A stretch of 64,000 nucleotides of DNA from GCA-020345945 sp964596985 (lineage in GTDB: Archaea > Thermoproteota > Bathyarchaeia > RBG-16-48-13 > GCA-020345945). The stretch spans positions 124,001-188,000 of the forward strand of contig CAZQWG010000002.1 in the NCBI GenBank assembly GCA_964596985.1. The letters are read 5' to 3'. Position 1 is the first letter of the stretch. Every line of letters begins with the position of its first letter. This document shows positions 52,257-61,888 of this stretch, in pieces. The notes under the pieces were generated by a model. That model saw nothing but the letters and a program-made list of their open reading frames with translations. It did not search any database and was not told where the DNA came from. Both the position numbers and the translations under genes were made by a program.

Positions 52257-54497
52257 TTGGATAAAGCTGCAATCCGCTTTCCTAAAGTTCTCCCACTCTT
52301 CGTTTTTCTCGTCATAATTGCAGCAATTACGCCGTCCAAAGGATATGGTCCCCTTTTTCCTCCAGTCGATTGGACCTTGATTGTGACAATAGCTACGTTT
52401 GCACTAATCCAAGCTAAAGCAATAGACTGCTGTAACCGAAGACTTCAACTGTTCCTCGATCTCCTAGCGCTGGGAATAGTAATCCTCTATTCATGTCATC
52501 TTCTGATACTATTACCTGGAATTCCTTACTCTCACGATCTGAACCATTACATTTCGGCAGCTGCAGCAACTAGATCCAATTTCTCTGAGGGGAATATCTT
52601 CTCGCAATGGACACACTTGTTCTGGTGTGGTATGCCACTTTCAAGATTCTACTCACCCATTGTGCTTCTATCCTCTGCACTGCTACTCCCTTTTGATCCA
52701 GCTCAATCTGTCAAAATAATTCTGGTAATGGTCAAGTTTGTAACGACTTACATAGTCTACTTCACAACCACTGTGATCTTTGATGATCGAGAAACAGGAT
52801 TCTGGGCAAGTATCTGTTATGCTTTGAGTGGATACAACCTCATTAATATGAATGTAAGAGGCGATCTGGCTGAACTATTTGCTCTGATGTTTGTTCCTTT
52901 AAGCCTTTACTCGTTGTGGCAATCAACAAGAAAGTATAATGGAAAACAACGGCTGCGTTGGCAATGCCTTTCTGCAATATTCATGGGGCTTACTATAGTA
53001 AATCATGTTCCCACTGGAATCATACTTGGCGTTTGGATGGTGTTTTGGATTGTATGGTTGACACCAGATAGAGTATCTTTTCGAAAGAGGTTTACTAGCT
53101 TGATCAAGATGCTGTGGGTTCCTCTACTGGGAGTCGGGTTGTCTTTTTGGTTCTTGCTCCCGGCGGTTCTTGAAAGAGAGTTTGTACAGATGGGTGTCAT
53201 GTCAGTCAGGTTTCGTTGGTGGCATAGTTACACTACACATCTTGTAGAGATGGGTCACTTATTCACCAGATCATTCAGATGGGACTCTTCTCCATGGATG
53301 CCTCTCTATGTTGGAAATGTCATTCTAGCGCTTGCAGTTTTATCGCTTCCTTCAGTATTTAAAGAAAGAAAGAGCCTTCGGGTCGCACTGCTGCTATACT
53401 TGACAACTATCGCATGTCTTATTGGGGCGTCTACTATAATGAAGGACGTTATACAGCTCTTGTGGCAAGTAGATTTTCCGACTTTGAGTCTGTTAAGATC
53501 TGTAATGGATAACGTAATAATTTTTCCTTGGAGGATTCTACAGATCTATGCCCTTTCTTCGAGTGTACTTGCAGGCTTCATTATAGCCAAGATGGTAGGT
53601 GGATTCCGTGCAGCTACTGATAATGCCTTAAGATTCAAGGGAATTGCCGTTTCAGCTCTGATTTTTTCACTGATGTTGTATGATGTTTCTTCATATGTTG
53701 GATATGTAGGTGGCTACACGTATCCCTACATCGACTCGGATACCGTTGAGGCTACAGACTGGTTGGAGCAACGGTCAGAAGTTTTCAGAGTCTACTTTGC
53801 CAACTACGAAGGAGAGCAATACTTCTACCTCTACGCTAGTGGAATTACTATTCCTGCGATTACAGGTCCTCGCCCAGATTTAAGACCAGTGACTTCGACA
53901 AGTTTCGTTGATAAGGCGCTATACGAGCTTGAGCATGTTCGATGGTTCAACAGGGCTGGATATCTATCGATCAAATACATAGTGATTGAGAGACAAGATA
54001 TGCTGCGATGGAGTCGAGATGTCGACCGGGGAAAACTCTCGATAGTAAAGGAATTTCCTAAAACGATTATCCTTGAGAACAAGTTGTTTCGCCCATATGT
54101 AGAGGCAAATGTGAATCTCGAAGATATTGCTGCCCCCCAAATTCCAGACATCTCTCTATTCCTCATCCAAGTTAAGAGCGAGGAAATTCATGTCAACATT
54201 GAAGGTAATGCGACTGGAGTCTACTATATCACTTTCAAGGAGAATTACTACCCTGCATGGGGAGCTACTGTAGATGGAGAAAAGGTAGAAATCAAGAAAA
54301 CAAGAAATGGATTCATAGCAGTTCCAGTTGTACCGGGATCTCACAAAGTAGTTCTGAGGTTTGGGATGACGATGAATAATGTGATTGGCTTTGGAATATC
54401 ATTAGTCTCGATCTTGATAGTATTTTGGATACTTATGCCTGAAAGTCTCCTCGCCAATCGACTTAAGATGCTATTGACTAAAGGCAAACATAGTTAG
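52257..54497 (+). CDS. YfhO-like large polytopic membrane protein
   Basis: The 746-residue protein has an external loop GIPYSHDLNHYISAAAATRSNF (Asp in the first loop), then WCGMPLSRFYSPIVLLSSALLL, a block shared with the protein at 56227. The C-terminus has the YfhO ending YYITFKENYYPAWGATVDGE and FIAVPVVPGSHKVVLRFG. GT-C architecture with a polyprenyl-sugar donor is likely. It is A+T-rich. The start is TTG with GGTAA nearby. Confidence 0.75.
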   Translation: MDKAAIRFPKVLPLFVFLVIIAAITPSKGYGPLFPPVDWTLIVTIATFALIQAKAIDCCNRRLQLFLDLLALGIVILYSCHLLILLPGIPYSHDLNHYISAAAATRSNFSEGNIFSQWTHLFWCGMPLSRFYSPIVLLSSALLLPFDPAQSVKIILVMVKFVTTYIVYFTTTVIFDDRETGFWASICYALSGYNLINMNVRGDLAELFALMFVPLSLYSLWQSTRKYNGKQRLRWQCLSAIFMGLTIVNHVPTGIILGVWMVFWIVWLTPDRVSFRKRFTSLIKMLWVPLLGVGLSFWFLLPAVLEREFVQMGVMSVRFRWWHSYTTHLVEMGHLFTRSFRWDSSPWMPLYVGNVILALAVLSLPSVFKERKSLRVALLLYLTTIACLIGASTIMKDVIQLLWQVDFPTLSLLRSVMDNVIIFPWRILQIYALSSSVLAGFIIAKMVGGFRAATDNALRFKGIAVSALIFSLMLYDVSSYVGYVGGYTYPYIDSDTVEATDWLEQRSEVFRVYFANYEGEQYFYLYASGITIPAITGPRPDLRPVTSTSFVDKALYELEHVRWFNRAGYLSIKYIVIERQDMLRWSRDVDRGKLSIVKEFPKTIILENKLFRPYVEANVNLEDIAAPQIPDISLFLIQVKSEEIHVNIEGNATGVYYITFKENYYPAWGATVDGEKVEIKKTRNGFIAVPVVPGSHKVVLRFGMTMNNVIGFGISLVSILIVFWILMPESLLANRLKMLLTKGKHS

Positions 54498-54558
54498 ATC
54501 AATAGTGCAATGAGGAGTGGAATGAAACCAATCCACTGCTTAGGAGGAAGGAGAATTC

Positions 54559-56211
54559 TTGGAGATTATTTCCCTGTTAATGCAGTTCTTCGAATATTAT
54601 TCCATGACTGTTGCAATTCTGCTTCTCGGCTTCCTTCCAGGATACCTCCTACTAGATAGTTTTACTGACAACATCAATATCGAAGAGAAGATCACAGTAA
54701 GTTTCGGATTAACAGCCTTACTGATAGATCTCGGATACATTGTAGCATATCTGTTGTCCCCCTCTATCAAAGAATTATTCCCACAGACAATCCTATACTT
54801 CCTATTCTTCCTGCTAATCTATCGAGGGACTAGAAAAAAACCGCAAAAAGCCTATACTCCTATTCCCAAAGATCTTCTCTTACTTGTTGTAGTATTCGTT
54901 GTGCAGTACCTCTTTAAAGTAAGTCTTCAGCCAATAATTCCGTTTTACCCTATGGGGGCTGATTACTATGAGCACTATCAGAGATCGCAAGTTCTCCTGG
55001 ATCTACATAATGAGAACCCATACGTAGACATCTTCCCATTCTGGTATATCCCTGATAGAACTCCACTATTCAACATCATTGGAGCCTTCTTTCTAGCCTT
55101 GTTTCGCGACCGTTACTGGATCATACAAATAACCAGCTGTCTTTTCAATAGTATACTGATATTGCCAGGATACCTGATAGCGAAACGACTCTTCAATAGT
55201 AAAGCAGCGATTCTAGTCACTCTTATTCTTTCAATGAATCCATTCCTCACGGAGAATGCCCTTTATACCTGGCCGAAGAATCTAGCTGCCTACTTCTGTC
55301 TCCTATTCCTGTACTTCCTGCTATTTCATGGCAACATTTTTTATGCTGGTATGTTTGGTGCTCTGGGATACTTGTCACACCAATATTCAAGCTTGTATAT
55401 AGTAGCAGGTGCATTTTATCTACTTTTGAAAGGTAAAGGAGAACCCAAGGTTGTCCTAAAATCACTCATCATACTTCTTGGGACTGTTTGTTTCCTTACT
55501 TCTCCATGGTTTCTGTGGAAGGGATATACCTACGGTCCTACATATGGAACCAAATTCCTGTCCTATCCGTTTGCGACGGGTGGAGTTCTACAGATAATTT
55601 TCAATCCGACAGAGGAAATACTTGCTCGTTTTTGGGCAACACCGATGTCAAGAATTATCTGGATTAGAGTAGAAAACGCCTTGGAGACGTTAATCCCTTT
55701 TTCCTTATTCTCTTTTCCAATCGATAATGTAGATCTATCGAAATATTACTTTCACACAATCCCAGGCAGTCTTACACTAGCACCCCTTTTTTTCGCTTTT
55801 AGGGGTATGTCAAGGAATCGAGAGGCAATGAAAAGTGTTGCCTGTTTTCTTCTAATTCCATTCCTTGGCACATTGTTGCTCTACGGATGGTTATTCGGTG
55901 CTGGCCTTGCAAGACAAACCCTACAACCGATAGTAGTACTATTAGGTGTTTTTGCTGCAAAGGAGCTATCCGAGACCAAACATGGCACATTCACCTTAGT
56001 CTATCTAATTGAAATCCTCGAGTTCTGCATCTTCATCTGGTGGATACACATCTACGATCTATACCTGCTCCAGAGGGTGTATACCCCCGGATTCTGCAGA
56101 AAGATGTATCTTGCTTGGGATTTAGTGGATCCGAACCAGTTGCTCTTTATCCTCCCGGCGATTTCACTTCAATTTATCTTGGTTTGGTTAGGAGTATCTA
56201 AGAAGAAATAA
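54559..56211 (+). CDS. GT-C membrane glycosyltransferase
   Basis: The 550-residue polytopic protein has about 12 helices. Its N-terminal 90 residues resemble a DUF1616-type helical pair, then IIPFYPMGADYYEHYQRSQVL supplies the Asp loop. VDIFPFWYIPDRTPLFNIIG follows. Later LGYLSHQYSSLYIVAGAFYLLLKG and MNPFLTENALYTWPKNLAAYF fit GT-C enzymes that carry external acceptor grooves. The TTG start is preceded by a strong TAGGAGGA Shine-Dalgarno. It lies directly after a YfhO-like gene and before a convergent one. Confidence 0.7.
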   Translation: MEIISLLMQFFEYYSMTVAILLLGFLPGYLLLDSFTDNINIEEKITVSFGLTALLIDLGYIVAYLLSPSIKELFPQTILYFLFFLLIYRGTRKKPQKAYTPIPKDLLLLVVVFVVQYLFKVSLQPIIPFYPMGADYYEHYQRSQVLLDLHNENPYVDIFPFWYIPDRTPLFNIIGAFFLALFRDRYWIIQITSCLFNSILILPGYLIAKRLFNSKAAILVTLILSMNPFLTENALYTWPKNLAAYFCLLFLYFLLFHGNIFYAGMFGALGYLSHQYSSLYIVAGAFYLLLKGKGEPKVVLKSLIILLGTVCFLTSPWFLWKGYTYGPTYGTKFLSYPFATGGVLQIIFNPTEEILARFWATPMSRIIWIRVENALETLIPFSLFSFPIDNVDLSKYYFHTIPGSLTLAPLFFAFRGMSRNREAMKSVACFLLIPFLGTLLLYGWLFGAGLARQTLQPIVVLLGVFAAKELSETKHGTFTLVYLIEILEFCIFIWWIHIYDLYLLQRVYTPGFCRKMYLAWDLVDPNQLLFILPAISLQFILVWLGVSKKK

Positions 56212-56226
56212 GAAGAAATCTGAATC

Positions 56227-58509
56227 CTATTTTGCCCTTTCTCTCAAATTTCTCATTCGGAAACAAAGAATGGTAGATCGAGAGAAAAGACAAAGCAACA
56301 CGACTGAAATAGCAATTACAGAAACAGCTGATACGAATAATCCTGCAACCTCAGGAATTGAACGACCAAAACGTAACTCGACTTTATGCTCTCCTCCTGT
56401 GATTGGTACTAATATGAAACCCCGTTTCGTAGATTCTACTGTTACTTCGACATCATCCACCCAAGCCCTCCAAGGAGAATAATAACTCTCCTTCAAAGTC
56501 AGGAAGAAACTGCCTTCTCTATGTACGAAAACATCAAGAATCATCCTCTCCTCTTCGAATAGTGTGACAGAGATGGTTGACTCTACGACAGGTGATGATC
56601 TATCCCTATTGTCAAGATTCACCTCAGCATAGGGTTTGAACAAAATATTCTCAAAGACCACAAGTCTCCCGAATCTTCTAGTAAACTGGACGGTTCCGGT
56701 CTCCAGCCACCCTCCGATTTCACTCTGATCGGCGACAATATAGCGTACAGAGAAATAACCGGATATGGAGAGTCGCCTGCCTCTGTCCAGTTCTTCGTTT
56801 GCCCTTTCCATGAAATTATAGATGCGGATCGGGTTCCACTCGTTGTAGGCTCCTCCTCGCGGGAATGTCATGATATAATAACCGCTGGCGGAGGCGTACC
56901 AGTAGAGGTTCTCAAGGTCGTCTCCTGAGAAATACACTCGGAATATTCCTGGCTGGTCGGATAGCCAGTTGATCGTACTGGAGAGGTCTTGGTCAGCGTA
57001 TGGAACACTGTAGGCGACTGCACCAGTATAAGGCCACATGTCCACGATAATGACGAGGAATATCGTCAAGACGACTACTGTCTCGGTAAGCCTCTTATTC
57101 GCCATGAATCCACGACGCAACAAGTAGGAACTCTGAAACAGTTTGTGGACTGTGTATCCTGTCAGCATGCTTGTAGAATACCCGCATATTTCTAGCGTTC
57201 TCCAAGGAAATTGGAGGTATGTCGGGAGGTTCAGGAAGGGATTACTTGATTCTAGCAGGAATTGTCCTATTGGTCTACAGATCGTACTTGAGAAGAGAAT
57301 TGTCACAAGGGTTGTTGTCAGCATAAAGAAATATAGAGCCTTCCTTGACCGGTCACTTTCCTTGATAATATAGATCAGGGAGAACAGTGCGATCACGAAT
57401 ATTCCGTTTCCAAGATATATTGGCCAAGTAGGTGAAGTCAGCCACCATTTACTCCACGTCCTCCTTACGAAGAATTGTGAAAGCTCCATGAAGTGGTTGG
57501 TGATCATGTAGTAGTCTTGATTGAGTGTGCTAACTCTGAAGAAGTCTTTCTCAAGTATCGCTGGGACTAGAAACCAAGCTGAAAGCCCTAACCCAAGGGG
57601 AATGCTTAGACTGGCATAGAGTAGGTTGCCCTTCTTTTTGCGGGTTTCTGGATGTAAGATTAGGAGCCAAACCAAGAAGCAGATGATCCATACGAGGACC
57701 AGAAATCCGATCAGAAAATGGGTGAGTATTGTCAGGGAGAGAAGTAGAGCTGAGGCGACGAGAAGCATTGTCCTATCTCTGCGTGTTTCAGCTGTCATAA
57801 GACTGAGAGTTGTATAGAAAACGAGTGGTATCCAGGCGTACGCCAGCAACTCAACCGTGTCGCCTCTCACATTAGAGTTCAAGAGGTGATAGCCGAAGAG
57901 TGAATAGCAGAAAGCCGCCACGAGAGCTGCCCGTTTGTCGCCTAGAACTCTCCGTGAAGTGTAGTACATTGTCACTGCAGCAATGAAGTAGAAGCCGATA
58001 TACAGGGTTCTTATGGTCTCTACTGGATTCAGCCAAGGAAGTATAGCGCTGAGAAAGAAGAAGACAGGTGAGTAGAAGCGGCCAAGGGGTACCCCACACC
58101 AGATGCCGTGAACCCATCTCGGCATGAATGTTCCTTGAGCGGCAAGGGACTTCACGGCAGCCATTGCTGGGAACTGGTTGTATAAATGGTCATGGGTTAT
58201 TGGGATCCCTTCAGACAAATAGAGTGACAGAGAGAAACAACTGGTTGAGAACAGGAAAGCCAGATCGAACAATTCTCCATATTTTTGGGAAGTCGCAATA
58301 GACAAAGAGGCGAAAAGGATCATCAATACTACGGATCCTACGGCAATCGGTCCATTTGGCTGGATGCTGGGTGGACGCGAGGTTGTGGTCAGGCTTATTC
58401 CTACGATAACGGTGAGGGAGAGGATTAACCAGGTACACTTATCGAACAAGAATCTTCTGAGGCTTGGATCTGGGGGCTCCTCTTTGTTCAAGCCTATATT
58501 CTGAACCAT
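56227..58509 (-). CDS. YfhO-like large polytopic membrane protein
   Basis: The 760-residue protein from ATG 58509 (AGGT about 9 nt upstream) shows GIPITHDHLYNQFPAMAAVKSL, WCGVPLGRFYSPVFFFLSAILP and GYHLLNSNVRGDTVELLAYAW, all shared with 52257. The C-terminus SFFLTLKESYYSPWRAWVDD and KRGFILVPITGGEHKVELRFG is the YfhO ending. The longer frame from TTG 58551 adds 14 residues. It faces the GT-C gene at 54559 tail-to-tail with 15 bp between. Confidence 0.75.
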   Translation of the reverse strand: MVQNIGLNKEEPPDPSLRRFLFDKCTWLILSLTVIVGISLTTTSRPPSIQPNGPIAVGSVVLMILFASLSIATSQKYGELFDLAFLFSTSCFSLSLYLSEGIPITHDHLYNQFPAMAAVKSLAAQGTFMPRWVHGIWCGVPLGRFYSPVFFFLSAILPWLNPVETIRTLYIGFYFIAAVTMYYTSRRVLGDKRAALVAAFCYSLFGYHLLNSNVRGDTVELLAYAWIPLVFYTTLSLMTAETRRDRTMLLVASALLLSLTILTHFLIGFLVLVWIICFLVWLLILHPETRKKKGNLLYASLSIPLGLGLSAWFLVPAILEKDFFRVSTLNQDYYMITNHFMELSQFFVRRTWSKWWLTSPTWPIYLGNGIFVIALFSLIYIIKESDRSRKALYFFMLTTTLVTILFSSTICRPIGQFLLESSNPFLNLPTYLQFPWRTLEICGYSTSMLTGYTVHKLFQSSYLLRRGFMANKRLTETVVVLTIFLVIIVDMWPYTGAVAYSVPYADQDLSSTINWLSDQPGIFRVYFSGDDLENLYWYASASGYYIMTFPRGGAYNEWNPIRIYNFMERANEELDRGRRLSISGYFSVRYIVADQSEIGGWLETGTVQFTRRFGRLVVFENILFKPYAEVNLDNRDRSSPVVESTISVTLFEEERMILDVFVHREGSFFLTLKESYYSPWRAWVDDVEVTVESTKRGFILVPITGGEHKVELRFGRSIPEVAGLFVSAVSVIAISVVLLCLFSRSTILCFRMRNLRERAK

Positions 58510-58619
58510 AGAGTACCTGCCTTCTTTGTCCGACCTTGAGTGTTGAGACAAGAAAAATATAATGTACTCTACTTTCTCTTATCTGACACTGTCTTCACGT
58601 TTTTAGATGTCAACTGGTA

Positions 58620-59591
58620 TTATAGTGGTTCCATTGATGGTCTTTGAATGATTCCAGATTTCAGTAGGTTCTGATATAGGAAGCCCGAGTAGAAGTTCAG
58701 GTATGCGACGCAGAGTGTCGAGAATACAAGCGGGAAAGCAACTACTGTCCATGTCCTATACCTATTGTAGAGGCTTGCAATCTTGAGGATTGAAAGAGCT
58801 ACCGGAAGTAAGAGAAGTGGGAGTGTAACTCCTTTGAGAAAGAGAGTGGATAGCGTGACCGATACTAGGTATATTAAGAAGAGGGCTGAGTATGTGAATG
58901 ACCTCGGAACCCCAAACTGAGTCCCATACTTCGCGAATATCTGTCCGCCGCTCATCGCTGCTCTGGTACGTTTCTTGAAGAATTCAAGGTATGTTTCAGG
59001 CATTTTATGGTAGACGAGGGCTTTGTTCTCTCTTATCACCGTAGCCTGTGTTGTGGTTAGCCTGTGCAAGAGATCGAGATCCTCACTCCAATCCAGCCCC
59101 TCATCGAATCCGCCAGCTGACGTTATTGCCTTCCTCCTCAATGCTAGGTTACAGTTCGGTGCTCGCCGTACCGGGGCATGATTCTCGGGAAGATCCATTA
59201 GTACGGCTTGATATCTGGCGAGGAGGCTCTTAGGCTCCCAAGCGACGATCCGGCCTGCAACCCCTGCAATCTCATCTCGATCGAAATGGGGTAACATACT
59301 CTCAATCCAGTTATTCGTACAATAGCAGTCCGAGTCTATGAAGAAGATGATCTCTCCTCTTGCATTCTTCACACCGAGATTACGGGCATACCCTATACTG
59401 GAGGTGCTCTCCTCTATGATGCAGACAGGATACTTCTTGACCAGCTCTAATGTACCGTCGGTCGATCCGCCATCGACCACAATAATCTCCATCGGTCGGA
59501 CGGTCTGATTCATGAGGGAATCTAGACATCTTTGAATCGTTGCAATCGAGTTCTTTGTAAGAATAACAACAGATATTCTTCTAGTCTGCAA
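58620..59591 (-). CDS. GT2-family glycosyltransferase with C-terminal membrane helices
   Basis: The 323-residue protein has ISVVILTKNSIATIQRCLDSL, VDGGSTDGTLEL, ARNLGVKNARGEIIFFIDSDC (D-x-D as DSDC) and acceptor block SEDLDLLHRLTTTQ. The ARNLGVKNARGE stretch is shared exactly with the GT2 at 24991. Two helices near 235-270 anchor it. The start is TTG. It probably adds a sugar to a lipid-linked acceptor on the inner face. Downstream lies the YfhO-like gene on the same strand. Confidence 0.82.
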   Translation of the reverse strand: MQTRRISVVILTKNSIATIQRCLDSLMNQTVRPMEIIVVDGGSTDGTLELVKKYPVCIIEESTSSIGYARNLGVKNARGEIIFFIDSDCYCTNNWIESMLPHFDRDEIAGVAGRIVAWEPKSLLARYQAVLMDLPENHAPVRRAPNCNLALRRKAITSAGGFDEGLDWSEDLDLLHRLTTTQATVIRENKALVYHKMPETYLEFFKKRTRAAMSGGQIFAKYGTQFGVPRSFTYSALFLIYLVSVTLSTLFLKGVTLPLLLLPVALSILKIASLYNRYRTWTVVAFPLVFSTLCVAYLNFYSGFLYQNLLKSGIIQRPSMEPL

Positions 59592-59714
59592 AGAATCCCA
59601 TCACCAAGATCCCTTTCAGTTCCGTTGAGAATTGAACATCTAAAGGTCTCCAATTGCATGTAAATGTTAAGAAATATCCTCTCTATAGCATACTGCCTCT
59701 AAGGATGTGGAAAC

Positions 59715-60449
59715 CTGTCTTCAGGAAAGAGAGACAACCGCCTTGATCTGTCGATAATCCTTCCCGTGCACAATGAAGAAGAGAGGTTGCCAAGCTGCCT
59801 AGATTCCCTGCTAGAATTCTACGATAATACAGTTAGAGTAGAGATGATCGTCTCCGAGGACGGGAGTGCAGACAATACGCTAAAGATCGCGGAGTCGTAT
59901 TCGGCTCGGGATACAAGGGTTAGGGTTGTACACTCAGAGGAAAGGCTTGGGAAGGGTGGAGGGATAATCCGTGGACTACGAGAAGCAAGGGGCAATCTCG
60001 TCATGTTCATGGATGCGGATCTCTCCATCAAGCCAGATCAGATCCCAAGACTCCAGAAGGCAATCGAGGAAGGTGCAGACTTAGCAATCGGCTCCCGGTC
60101 ACTTCTCCAGTCTATCGTGACCAAGAAAAGACCTTTAGTCAGAAGGTTTCTTGCAGGGGGTTTCAACTGGTGGTTCAGATTTCTCTTTCAAATTCAGATC
60201 AGAGACACGCAATGTGGGTTCAAGATGATGAAAAGAGAGATATCAAGGGAATTGTTGGATAAAATCGATGTCCGAGGATTTGCTTTTGATGTAGACCTCC
60301 TCGTCAAGGCTCATGATAGTGGATATGTAATCACAGAGGTGCCTATAGTCTGGAGTCCTGTCGGTGGCTCCAAGATCAGCTTGACAAGGCATCCTATCCA
60401 GATGGGAAAAGATCTTCTAAGAATATGGTGGGGTAGACTGAAGGACTAG
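59715..60449 (+). CDS. DPM1/AglJ-like GT2 with probable CTG start
   Basis: The GT-A domain has DLSIILPVHNEEERLPSCLD, SEDGSADNTLKI, GKGGGIIRGLREARGNLVMFMDADLSIKPDQIP (D-x-D) and AIGSRSLLQ, then DTQCGFKMMKRE, fitting polyprenyl-phosphate sugar synthases. The first canonical start in frame is GTG 59766, which lies inside the nucleotide-binding strand and would delete DLSIILP. Upstream, back to a stop at about 59699, only CTG codons (59715 and 59748) could start. GGATGTGG precedes CTG 59715. I use that start. Confidence 0.72.
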   Translation: MSSGKRDNRLDLSIILPVHNEEERLPSCLDSLLEFYDNTVRVEMIVSEDGSADNTLKIAESYSARDTRVRVVHSEERLGKGGGIIRGLREARGNLVMFMDADLSIKPDQIPRLQKAIEEGADLAIGSRSLLQSIVTKKRPLVRRFLAGGFNWWFRFLFQIQIRDTQCGFKMMKREISRELLDKIDVRGFAFDVDLLVKAHDSGYVITEVPIVWSPVGGSKISLTRHPIQMGKDLLRIWWGRLKD

Positions 60450-60618
60450 GATCGATGTCGAATAGGTTGAATGCCTGTGGGCATTCATGTCTGCTACGCG
60501 CTTTTCTTCTAGTCATTTTGCAGATTCCTGCAATAAGTGAGCGAGTCTTTCAGAATTGTCATAGAACGTATCAGAGACCTTGCCTAGGAGAACCCTCCTC
60601 GTAAAGGGGTAGTAGGTA

Positions 60619-61848
60619 TTATTTCTTCTCGGTTCTTCGTAATGAGCTGAGCGTGGTGAAGAGGAGTGAGAAGAGAACGATTGGAACTAGGGCTGCTCCC
60701 AGTAGATCTGTACTAGAGAAACCTAGAATCTCGAACTCGAATTTGTGGTAGAATGGAACTAGGCTGACGGTCGTATACGCTATCCTCGACCATACCTTGT
60801 TTCTTTCAGATAGTAGCTCCACTATTAAGAAGGGAAAGATCCAAGATAGATAGTTAGGGTGTACAAGTTTGTTGAAGGTAAGAACACATAGAAGGGATGC
60901 AAGACTGAGAGTCACTGGATTTGTCCCACGGCGGATCTCCTTGACGACCATGAGGAAGGCTGCCAGTGTCAATAGAATGCTGGAGAGATGAATCGTGGTG
61001 AGTATGGGGTTGACAAAGAGTTTCTCTTTCGTTCTCCAATCAAGCCCGAAGAGCCGGTATACAAATAGCCATGGTGTGATGTTGCCACACCACGCGTTCC
61101 AAAAGGTCATGTTAAACACGTATGATCTCCAATCCCATATCAAAAATGGTAGGATGAAGACGGCTGGTGCTACGAGACTGGACATCAGGAATTTTAGTGA
61201 ATAGGTTTTTCCCTTCTCCTTTAAGAGTAGTATCAGGTAGCTTGCTAGCAGAAAGCTGCCATAGTACTTGTATGCGATGCAGACGCCGAGCAGACCGCCA
61301 CTCAGGTATGGATTTCTAGTTAGAAAGAGTAGAGATAGAGAGCTTAGTAGGGTAGGGATTGTGTCGAACTGCCCTTCAGTCATAGCGTAGAAGATCGGGC
61401 TTAATACTGAGAGGAAGGCTGCGGCGCGAGCTCTATTCAGTCCTAGGGATTGTTTAGCTAGAACATAGGTTGCCAAGGCAAGACCTAGGTCGGATATTGC
61501 GAGGAAGGAGTATAGGGAAGGACCGAAGAGTTTGAAGCTGCCGTTAGAGAGCATGAACAGTATGCTGCAATCAAGTCCCCACGGCGGGGCGTATACATAG
61601 CCGCCAAAGACGAGTCGGTACCATATCCCACCATAATTGAAGTAATCGTGGAAATGCTCGACTTGGAAACTGTAGAAGTTCAAACCGTCAACAATGTTCG
61701 CACCTGTCAGGAAGAAGACTGATACATCATAGCTGAAAGGAACTCCAAGGGGTAACCAGAAGTAAGCCCGAATCAGGAAGCCAAGTACAAGAATCCCGCC
61801 AAGCCATATCAGATCGGAGATAGAGTCCCCTCTATATGACCTGTCCAT
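60619..61848 (-). CDS. GT-C-type membrane glycosyltransferase
   Basis: The 409-residue polytopic protein begins at ATG 61848 (MDRSYRGDSISDLIWLGG). The longer frame overlaps the SDR gene by 86 bp and adds polar residues without helix. TM1 is followed by GVPFSYDVSVFFLTGANIV (Asp loop) and YVYAPPWGLDCSILF, the Y-A-P-P-W block of the GT-C set. LSPIFYAMTEGQFDTIPTL is also a typical conserved block. It lies downstream of the CDP-paratose-epimerase-like gene on the same strand. Confidence 0.74.
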   Translation of the reverse strand: MDRSYRGDSISDLIWLGGILVLGFLIRAYFWLPLGVPFSYDVSVFFLTGANIVDGLNFYSFQVEHFHDYFNYGGIWYRLVFGGYVYAPPWGLDCSILFMLSNGSFKLFGPSLYSFLAISDLGLALATYVLAKQSLGLNRARAAAFLSVLSPIFYAMTEGQFDTIPTLLSSLSLLFLTRNPYLSGGLLGVCIAYKYYGSFLLASYLILLLKEKGKTYSLKFLMSSLVAPAVFILPFLIWDWRSYVFNMTFWNAWCGNITPWLFVYRLFGLDWRTKEKLFVNPILTTIHLSSILLTLAAFLMVVKEIRRGTNPVTLSLASLLCVLTFNKLVHPNYLSWIFPFLIVELLSERNKVWSRIAYTTVSLVPFYHKFEFEILGFSSTDLLGAALVPIVLFSLLFTTLSSLRRTEKK

Positions 61849-61888
61849 TATCTGTACACTAAGCCTTCCTTCTAGACCAAAGGGGGTC

